64,000 nucleotides of DNA from Orobanche coerulescens (taxonomy: Eukaryota; Streptophyta; Magnoliopsida; Lamiales; Orobanchaceae), in NCBI GenBank assembly GCA_033398695.1, contig JAWKAU010000216.1, forward strand, positions 1 through 64,000, written 5' to 3'. This document shows positions 55,642-64,000 of the stretch, piece after piece; position 1 is the first letter of the stretch, and every line of letters starts with the position of its first letter. Both the position numbers and the translations under genes were made by a program. The notes below the pieces were generated by a model. That model had not been told where the DNA came from. It was given only the letters and a program-made list of their open reading frames with translations, and made no database searches.

Positions 55642-57960
55642 TGCTTTATTAAAATATTAATATTAATATTTTCTACCATCATGTAATAATAATAATCATA
55701 AATTAATTAATAATAGAGTAATTATTAAATAAATACTAAGATTATATTAATTACTAATATCTATTAATTAATAAAATAGTAATTAATAAATAATACTAAT
55801 TATTATATTAATTGTTTTTATCATTATTTAATAAGACTATTCATTAATTAATTAATCATCCAATAATTAACATTACCAAAAAAAATCATCCAATAATTAA
55901 TTAATGATAATAAAATTATAATTATACAATATTAGTTATTGTTTAACTAATCAAAATTAAAGCAACTAAGTGACTATTAAACTAACTATTTCTTTCCAAC
56001 ACCATCAATTTGATATGGGATGCCATAAAATTAAAACTTTTATTCGGGCATCCTCATATCATAACCTAAATACTAGAGAAAGATAGTTCCTCCCGTTGAT
56101 CCGACCGATCCAAACCTCATATCCTATGAGAAAATAAATTCCGAATCAGGAAAGACTCAGACTCTCATCTCTCGTGATAACAAGCAAGCTAACCTGTCTG
56201 ACTCAGAAAGACAAATGAAAGAAGAAAATAATCAACAATAACTATAAATTTATAATATAAAAAATACAACAGCTAATTAAAGAATGAGCACTTACTTACC
56301 ATAAAAAAAAAAGAACGAGCACTTGGACTCATGTTGAGAGAGAGAGAAGTTCGACCAAGGGCAAGGTGAGTTTTTACCCGACTCAGTCATGATTTTGAAA
56401 CGCTACCTTCAATAAAATCAAGGAAACCCCCAAATTTTACGCTTTGCCCTAACATTCCCCACTTGATACTAATTCTGATTGTGTTGCTGTGTCGGAAACA
56501 CAAAAGTACTCCACAGCTCCTACTCGCACTGCGGTTACGAAGACAACAATCAAGAGAAGAGGCGGCAGAGACGAGAAGGAAGATGGGAAAGGATCATTGG
56601 CTGAGGAAAAGTCTAGGGAATGACTACTCGATCGACGGCCTTGTGAAGAGTGCTTGAGTTTTGAACAACAATGACCAGTTCTCAAGCTACTTCAAAATCG
56701 AGATTACAGAGAAGTCAGGTAATGTATCTAGTTATGTATCTACAATTGTATCTATTTATGTATCTGTTTATGTATCTGTATGTGTATATGTTAGTATATT
56801 TTATTATGTATGTTGTAGTATATTTATATGTGTATCAACCATTGTATCTATTGTAGCATCATCATTAGTATCTTCTTAGTTATCTTTAGTATGTAGTTGT
56901 GTATATGGTGTCTTGTGTGCTAATGTATCTGTTGTAGTATCTTTATTAGTAACAGGTAGTGTATCTTTAGTATCAGCTAATTGATCTCATTTTGTATCTG
57001 CTAATTTAGCTGTAGTATTCAAACAAAACCATCACCTTAGACATTAATCCACACAAAAAACATCTGCTATCATCAAATATAAAAATCTTCAAAAACTAAA
57101 ATAGATATACATAATATTTCCGTTCATGACAAAAGATTGTATCAGCTTCTTGAGTATCAGTACAATGAAAAATGTTATTATGAAACATGTTATCTCTTGG
57201 TTTCACTCTAGTGGTCTGCTTTTAGTGCCAGCAATACTATATACCGAGTTTAGATGCGTAACAGTAAACTTGAAAAATTATATCTCAAGGAGTTATCTTT
57301 ACACACTTTATTTAGAGGATTACCAGGACAAGTAAGGTAGACCTAAATGGACAATCTATATGTTACTTTGTGATTGAGGGAAGAAATTAGGAAAGCTATG
57401 GTTCAATTGACTAACAGAGACACCGTGCTTTGTTTAATAACCAAGTTGTAGAAAGGATGTTGGTTCTGTTTGATAGGGAGATAGAATTAGATGGCTAGGA
57501 AATTATCTACCAACCAGGGACAAGCTGGAATTATGTAAGATGTCGATTTTGTTTGCCTTTGACTCTGTTTGAGGTTGGGTGCATATTAGAATCTGGTACT
57601 TTGATTCAAGTATCACAGATATTTATAGGGTTTTCATAGTCCATCTTAGAATTTGAATTGCGTGTGTGTGTTATCTTGCTGAAAGAATCAAAGAACTGTA
57701 TTTGTGAAGTTTTCACCTCTGCTCCCTGCTTCTCTTTCTTATACCTGATGTTTTAGGGGAGTGACTGAATCAATGGTGGTGTTAATCTTCCTATAACCTA
57801 CCTATTAATGCAATATCCTATTTTCTCCTATTTTTATCATAGAATTTATATCTGTTGTTATGATAAATTTGCTATATTCTGGTTGTCAATCATGAAGTGG
57901 AATTGATTTTTTATGCTACACATGAAGCGGTTGCTGACATGTTGGACTTTATGTGTGTTT
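55640..57960. other. AT-rich region upstream of the CACTA gene; no gene supported
   Basis: The part to 56450 is very AT-rich with (TAAT)-like runs. From 56716 to 56990 TGTATCT/AGTATCT motifs recur more than a dozen times, which could be subterminal repeats of the CACTA element. A short frame at 56583-56656 (24 codons) is not supported. The CACTA terminal inverted repeat was not found. Confidence 0.4.
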
Positions 57961-57964
57961 CAGA

Positions 57965-60900
57965 ATGTACAAATCATGGATGAGAACCCCTAGAACATAA
58001 AAATCATATGAAGACGGAGTCGCGGCATTTCTGCAGTATGTTGGCAACCATCTGGAGAAGGAGGGGACAGATGAGGAATTTCTTATGCCATGTCCATGTA
58101 AAAATTGCTTAAACCACTATGCATTACCAATTCTCGAGGTAGATGAACATTTATTCTCTAAGGGATTTGATCCAACCTATACTAACTGGACTAAGCATGG
58201 GGAAAAAGATGAGGCAAGTAATAGTAGGCCTGTTGACGTCAACAATGGTCAGCCCACGAAATCTGAAGATTTTGGAATGGGAATTCCCACTGATGCCCCA
58301 TACACTATAGAAATGGTTGAAGCCGCAGAGGTTTCGCAGAGGACCCTGAGAAGTTTAAAAAGATACTTGAAGATGCTGAAAAGCCCCTATACAAAGGATC
58401 TCGTAAATTTACAAAGTTGTCTGCAATTGTTCAGCTGTTCAACTTGAAGAGCAAGCACGGAGCATCCGTCATGTTCTTTGATGAACAATTACCCTTGTTA
58501 AAGAAAATGCTCCCTGGAGAAGGTAATGTAATGGTGAAAAATACATACGAGGCTAAGAAAATAATGAATTCGATGGGTTCAGGTTACACAAAAATACATG
58601 CTTGTATAAATGAATGCATTCTTTATAGGGGCATGTACAAGGATGAAACGGTGTGTCCTACTTGTAAGGCATCGAGATGGAAAGTTGACAAGCAAGGAAA
58701 AGTGTACGAGGGTGTTCCTGCAAAGGTATTGTGGCACTTCCCCATCATTCCAATATTCCAGCGGTTGTTTCAGTCAAATCAAATGGCGAAAGATGTTATA
58801 TGGCACCATACCACTAGAAAAAGAGACGGTGTATTGCGTCATCCAGCAGACTCACAAGCATGGAGAGTGATAGATGACAAGTTCCCAGAAATTGCTAGTG
58901 ATCCAAGAAATCTACAGCTAGTTGTTTCAGCTGATGGAGTTGACATAAGCAAAGGCACAAAAGCTCACAGTGTGTGGCCTGTTTAGTTGTGATCTACACC
59001 TTCCACCGTGGCTCTGTATGAAAAGAAACTTCATCATGCTGCCATTACTTATAGATGGTGCGCCTGGTAACAACATCGATGTCTATTTAGAAGTTTTAGT
59101 TGAGGAGCTTCAACTCTTATTCGAAAAAGGAATCAGAACATGGGATGAATATTTACAAGAAATGTTTACTCTACATACAGTTGTATTATGGACACTAAAT
59201 GATTACCCGTCTCTTGGTACACTACAAGGTTGCCCTTACTCCAGATACGAAGGTTGTGTGGTGTGTCGGAGAAAATATCACTGTGTTAGACTTCCTTTCT
59301 CAAGAAAACAGAGTTATAGTGGTCACGGAAGATTTCTACCATATGATCATCCATTCAGAATCCAGAAGAAGGCGTTTAATGGAGAACAAGAGTGGGGCAC
59401 AACTCCAAAACCAATGATCATGAAGAAATATATGACGAGGTAAAATTTATAGAGAATTCATGGGGAAAGGGAGGGAAGGGTACTCAAGTGGATTGCGTGC
59501 AGGCTATGCCCAGAAAATGTGGAAAGAATAAGTGCACCAGGAAAACATCCAAGGGAAAAGTAGGGCAGGATACTCGAGCAGAATACGTGCAGGCTATGCC
59601 CGGGAAAGGTGGGAAGATGAATCGCATCAGGAGAACATCAAAGCAAGTGGGCAAGTCAAATGGGGAAGATAATGAAACCATCTACTAGAAAAAATGCAAC
59701 ATATGGCAGCGACGCCTTCGATACTGGAGATATAACGTTGTCCAGCATTGTATAGATTTTATGCACGTCGAAAAGAATGTGGGTGAGAGTCTAGTTGGAA
59801 CATTGCTGCACAACAGGCATACGAAAGATGGATTAGAAGCCAGAATGGATTTGGTGCATTTTGTGATAAGACCGGAGTTGGTACCTAAGACAGATGACAA
59901 AGGAACAACTTTTCCCATAGCATGTTACACATTAACCAATGATGAAAAAGATAACTTCTTAGAAGCATTATCTGAGATAAGGGTTCCAGAAGGTTATTGT
60001 TCGAATCTTGCCACCCTTGTGAATCGAAAAGAGCATAAGCTGATCGGACTTAAATCACATGACTATCACATGCTTATACAACAATTTTTGCCCATTGAGA
60101 ATCGATCAATTATGCCCAAACCTATGAGATATGCTATTATCAGGTTTTGTTTCTTCTATAGGTCAATATCCACAAAAGAAATCATCGTGGAAGAGATAGA
60201 TAAGTTGCAGGCGGATCTCTGTGTGACGTTATGCTTACTAGAGAAGTACTTCCTTCCATCATTTTTCGACATTATGATTCATTTAACTATGCATCTTGCA
60301 AGAGAAGTGAAATTATGGGGTCCAGTATGCTTTCGATGGATGTATCCATTCAAAAGGTGTATGAAGGTTATCAAAAACCATGTGCGAAACTGAAATAAAC
60401 CTTGTGGGTGCATTTCTGAAGAGAATGTTGTAGAAGAGATAATTGAGATCTATAGTGAGTACCAAAAAAACATGAAGATAATTGGTATTCCACTTGACAG
60501 ACATAATACTTCTCACACGGGTGAAGATTCTAAAACTATTACGGAGGGAGAACCACTATCATATGGAGAAGCGTGTATAGTTAGTCCTAAACAATTATCG
60601 TAAGAACATCTCCACATAATGCAGAATATGTCTGAAATTGAGTCTTATATCGAGTGAGTAACGATTCTCTTTAGTCTTCACTTATTTACTTTTTTCTACA
60701 CAAATTAACATTCTTCAATGTATATTGGTTAGTCGACACAAGCTCCATTTGAAAAAAGAAAATCCTACCAAAAGGCAAGCATGGTTGGAGAAAGAACACG
60801 CTAATACCTTTGCCGAATGGTTGCACAAGGAGGTAAGAGTTTGTAGAAAAAATTGTGTTTGCTATGTTATATTGCTTAAGGTCAAAACTCATCCTTGTAA

Positions 60901-61473
60901 TGAATTCAGGTCGAGGGAAAGTTGGCAGTCTCTAAAGAAAGTATCTTAGAGAACTTAAGGTAGATAGCACACGGCCCACACTACGAGGTAAAAAAATATT
61001 TTGTATATCGCATCAATGGATACCTATTTCGCACAAAATCTCGTGAAGGTAGAATTCACCAGAATAGAGGCATTAGCATCGATGCAGATGACATGCACAT
61101 TTCTAGAGATGATGGTGTAACATATGGTCAAGCGTCTTATTATGGTGTTTTACAAGAGATTTGGGAGTTAGATTACTATATAAGAAAATTCATCTTTTCA
61201 AGTGTGATTGGGTTGATAATAAACGTGGGGTCAAAAAATATAATCTTAGCTACAAGATGGTTGATCTTTGTATGTTGGGACACAAAAACGATCCTTTTAT
61301 TTTAGCCTCACAAGCTAGGCAGGTATTTTATGTCAAAGACCAGCTAAATAAGAAAATGTCTATTGTTATTGGAATGCTTCCAAGAAATTTTAAAGATGCA
61401 TATGATGATGGCAACAACGAGGAATTCAGTACAGTAATTTTTCATCGGAATGATAATATTTTGCCGGGTGTAG
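57965..61473 (+). pseudogene. CACTA (En/Spm-type) transposase, TNP2-like, degenerate
   Basis: In order: transposase-associated domain with CPCKNCLN and HLFSKGFDPTYTNW (58087-58200); Transposase_21 core in two frames (58340-58984, 58985-59443) with YTKIHACINEC, CPTCKASRW, the catalytic-region ADGVD, and WTLNDYPSLG; a Lys-rich repeat (59476-59640); a DUF4218-type region (59740-60393) with FMHVEKNV and EKYFLPSFFDIM; and a DUF4216-type C-terminus (60909-61473) with FKCDWVD and FILASQARQVFYV. Lesions include a TAA at codon 12 (57998-58000), frameshifts near 58335 and 58985, and further stops. An intact-looking GT-AG intron lies at 60833-60909. LTR 8 truncates it at 61474. Domain names are from family knowledge. 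Confidence 0.88.
59476..59640 (+). repeat. About 99-bp tandem duplication inside the CACTA transposase
   Basis: Two units, each with GTGCAGGCTATGCCC and a Lys/Arg-rich continuation (VQAMPRKCGK and VQAMPGKGGK), lie in one open frame between the Transposase_21 and DUF4218 regions. Confidence 0.75.
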
Positions 61474-61796
61474 TGTAATACCCACGATTTTCGTTCCGGT
61501 TATTTTAGATTTTTTTTCTGGATATTTCCCGGTTGTCGAGTCCCGGTATTATTTTCTCGACAACTGATTTTAGCATTTAAGACCGTAGGTGATGATTAGT
61601 TATCCGTTGTTTTCATTTCGGATCGATGATGTTGTCCCCGAATGTTTTGTCGTGTTCGTTCCGTGCGATTTTGGAAAATTGAGTCGTCGAATCATGGTGG
61701 TCGGGCACTGGCCCGATGGTTGCGGGCACTGGCCGGACGAGTGGAGGCACTGGCCAGACGGGTGCAGGCACTGGATGGGCGTGTGCGGCAGGAACC

Positions 61797-62224
61797 GGCG
61801 TAGCGCACGCTATGGCCGAAAGGTAGCGCACGCTACGGCCGGGAGGCAGCGCACGCTACGGCCGGTTGGCTGCGCGCGCTAGTCGGCCGAGGCAGTAGGG
61901 GCAGAAAGGTTCTGGACTCGGGAGGATCTGCAGGTAGCGCACGCTACTGTTGGACACTGCGCACGCTACGTCCGGCAGGTAGCGCACGCCTTCTGACGGC
62001 CGAGTAGCGCCTTCTACGGCCAGAGTAGCGCACGCCTTCGGCGGCGAGTAGCGCACGCTTCTGGCCGGAAGAGGCTGCCGCTTCTGGCCGAGCCAGGAAG
62101 TCTATGGATTGTGGCCCGGGCCGACAGCGCATGTGTTCAGCGCATGATGGTGGGCCCCGGCCGAATATTCTCGACCATGACCGCCCACTAGCGCATGCTA
62201 GCTCGGCAGTCTAGCGCACGCTAG
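61797..62224 (+). repeat. Palindrome array TAGCGCACGCTA in LTR 8
   Basis: About 13 copies of GTAGCGCACGCTAC or variants. Several have CTTCTG or CTTC in place of the usual TACGG junction. This is the same motif, in the same orientation relative to transcription, as in element 1. Confidence 0.82.
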
Positions 62225-62234
62225 GCTGCACCAG

Positions 62235-62242
62235 TATAAATA
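62235..62242 (+). promoter_or_regulatory. TATA box of LTR 8
   Basis: TATAAATA lies about 12 bp downstream of the last palindrome copy (TAGCGCACGCTA). Confidence 0.65.
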
Positions 62243-63344
62243 TGACCGAGCAGTCATATTTTCACCCATTTTCCATTTCTTTCCTTTCCTGTCTGCGACT
62301 GGAGTCTTGGATGTGACGAAGGCATGTTATTATACAACTAATCCACGAAGTTTGGGAGCTCATATCATCGATTAATCACCCCATAACATCCTTCAATCCA
62401 GCGAATCAAGGTTAGTTTTCCTAAAATCCTAGTTTTGGGAAAAATTGGGGATTTTGTTGATTTCGTCCGTTTGATTCGTTATAACTTAGAATAGTGATGG
62501 ATTGATGATTATTAAGTTGTGTTATATTGAATCTCTTGTTTTTCCGCGGTTGGATTGCCGAGGATTCGTCGTTTTATTGAGTTTCTAATCGACACCTTGA
62601 AAGTGTTCGATAAAATATCACAAAGGGGATTCGGGCGTTCTACGATTATTCTTCCTCGTTCGATCATCAATTTATTCATGGTATGATGTTGGGATCAGGT
62701 TCCTTGCGAAGAACTCGGGTCGGAACCCTTCCGTTCGCTGTTTCCCGATCGGTGGTGTTACCGTCGTTTCTGCCGGAGAGTTGTGGGCATTCGAGGTTTT
62801 CCGGTTGAGCCACATTCGTCGGAGTGTCCACTATCAACTATTGAGGAAAGTATCTTGCCCATACATTACGTGTTTTGTGGATATGATGGTTGAAAATTGA
62901 TGATACGTGCTAAACGAATTGTTTACAAGCATTTTTCTAAAGAATCGGTATATCTACAATCATGGTTTTATTCAAATAAGATTCTTGTGTTCGTGAATTA
63001 ATGTGCTTAATTGACTATGCGTATTAGTGTCGAGTATAGGATCACCTTATTTTCGAGTGATGCCATTATGTGTGATTTTATTGTTGGTAAGTTAAAGTTC
63101 AATTATTTTGTTAAGATTTCGTGTGGAGTCATGCGGATGTGTGTGAATATGTGAACTTGTGTGATATTGGTTGTGTCGTTTGGTGTTGTTTAGATGGTGT
63201 GCTTCTTTCTTAATTGTATAAGCTTTGGGTCATGAGTGTGTGTTGGACATTTGGCCATTCTAGCAAAATACCTCGACTATATATATTGTGATTGACTCTT
63301 GAGGATTTCGGTTTTGGAAATTGTGAATTGATGAGAGTTGTAAG

Positions 63345-63530
63345 TTTTTCTCGGGTACTCTCACTCGGGAATTGACTCGGCGGGGTCACACGGGGACCTG
63401 GTGGCTTAGCGGTTGGACCGGATCGCGAGGGTTACTTCGAGTGGGCATTCTCACCTGGGGATTGCTCGACGGGGCACACAGGGACTTGGTGGCTTGAGGG
63501 CCGGACCGGGTCGCGAGAATTGCCAGAATG
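63345..63530. repeat. Two-unit tandem repeat of about 84 bp in LTR 8
   Basis: Each unit has GGGACnTGGTGGCTT followed by GGACCGGnTCGCGAG, with diverged edges. Confidence 0.7.
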
Positions 63531-63689
63531 TTTGCAATGATGATTAATTGTGATATATCCGGAGTATCACAATGCTTGTTGCTCGGAGTCGAGAGACATT
63601 ATATATATCGAGTCTTGGTGTTTGGCTAAAATGGCATAAAAATAATGTGTTATGTGTAATGTGTTGTTGGAAGTGAATTGAAGTTGATG

Positions 63690-63790
63690 ATCGGGTCGTG
63701 GACCCTGTGTTTTGTGATTGGAATGGTTGGGTTGTGGACCCTGTGTTTTGTGACTGGAATGGTTGGGTCGTGAACCCGATGTTTTGTTAA
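63690..63790. repeat. GGGTCGTGGACCC short repeats in LTR 8
   Basis: Three units of about 36 bp (near 63693, 63729 and 63765), each with an imperfect inverted repeat of the GGGTC-n-GACCC type. Confidence 0.75.
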
Positions 63791-64000
63791 CGGATTTGCA
63801 TTTTGGAAAATGAACTTTGGGGCGGTGACCCTAAGAGGCTTTTGAAGAATTAAGAACTTTACAATCGCAAATGTTTTCAAAACTCCCGAGATTTGGAAAT
63901 GTTTTCAAAGTGCTTTCTTGTTTTGGTTTCTACTTTCAAGGCTTGAAATATTTTTGATTAAACAAAATATCTCGGGAAGTCTTTTGTTGTATTCTCAGAA

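Larger units (their letters stand above)
61474..64000 (+). repeat. LTR 8: start of a further LTR element, continues past the window
   Basis: TGTAATACCCACG interrupts the CACTA coding sequence. The layout matches element B: palindrome array, TATAAATA, GGGTCGTGGACCC repeats, and a last segment (ATCTCGGGAAGT) equal to the stretch just before the hairpin pair of element B. About 500 bp to the LTR end are expected beyond 64000. No pol is visible in the window. Confidence 0.8.

Noticed and set aside
56463..57335. Small ORFs upstream of the CACTA gene as extra exons
   Set aside because: No recognisable domain; the region is low-complexity (TGTATCT-rich) and no consistent splice pattern could be drawn.

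Overview
The window looks like intergenic, repeat-dense nuclear DNA of a flowering plant. I found no host protein gene, rRNA, tRNA or CRISPR array. Almost all of it is nested LTR retrotransposons of plant Ty3/gypsy type: chromovirus-like polyprotein with a C-terminal chromodomain, LTR ends TGTAA...TTACA, and primer-binding sites matching the 3' end of initiator tRNA-Met. There is also a broken CACTA (En/Spm) transposase gene, a Ty1/copia fragment, a 69-bp satellite and several microsatellites. The species cannot be named from this; a eudicot is an inference only.

Layout. Element A (+ strand) has about 4.6-kb LTRs and only 387 bp between them. Its 5' LTR enters at base 1, is split by element 1 (800-22156) and ends at 23834; its 3' LTR is 24222-37364, split by element B (25949-34498). 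Element 1 (- strand) holds a decayed chromovirus gag-pol (16009-20142) and carries two later insertions. One is element 2 (2646-6860), a small GAG-protease-only element with an intact 608-codon ORF; the other is element 3 (7036-16003), with 3.3-kb LTRs and only a gag remnant inside. Element B (+) has 3-kb LTRs and no pol. A Ty1/copia pol fragment (37365-37926) is broken by LTR C (37927 to about 50878), which was itself hit by element 6 (38753-48855, - strand), a complete but mutated chromovirus. A 69-bp tandem repeat (51282-52692), a solo LTR (52794-55414), a fold-back repeat, a degenerate CACTA gene (57965-61473) and the start of another LTR (61474-64000) follow.

Target-site duplications (TSDs) were read directly: CCCGA (element 1), GTGC (element 2), ACATT (element 3), CATAT (element B), ATATT (element 6), GTTTG (solo LTR). 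The nesting gives a relative order: copia before A and C; A before 1 and B; 1 before 2 and 3; C before 6; CACTA before LTR 8.

How the parts relate. Only elements 1 and 6 carry pol, and both are disabled by stops, frameshifts and deletions, so every element here would need proteins from copies elsewhere. The most striking shared feature is a regulatory layout. Each LTR of this group carries about 6-16 copies of a 12-bp palindrome just upstream of a TATA-like box. The palindrome differs by family (TAGCGYRCGCTA, TTACGTACGTAA, TTACGGCCGTAA or GTGCCGCGGCAC). About 390-410 bp before the 3' end of several of these LTRs there is also a pair of adjacent stem-loops whose stems are kept while their sequence changes.
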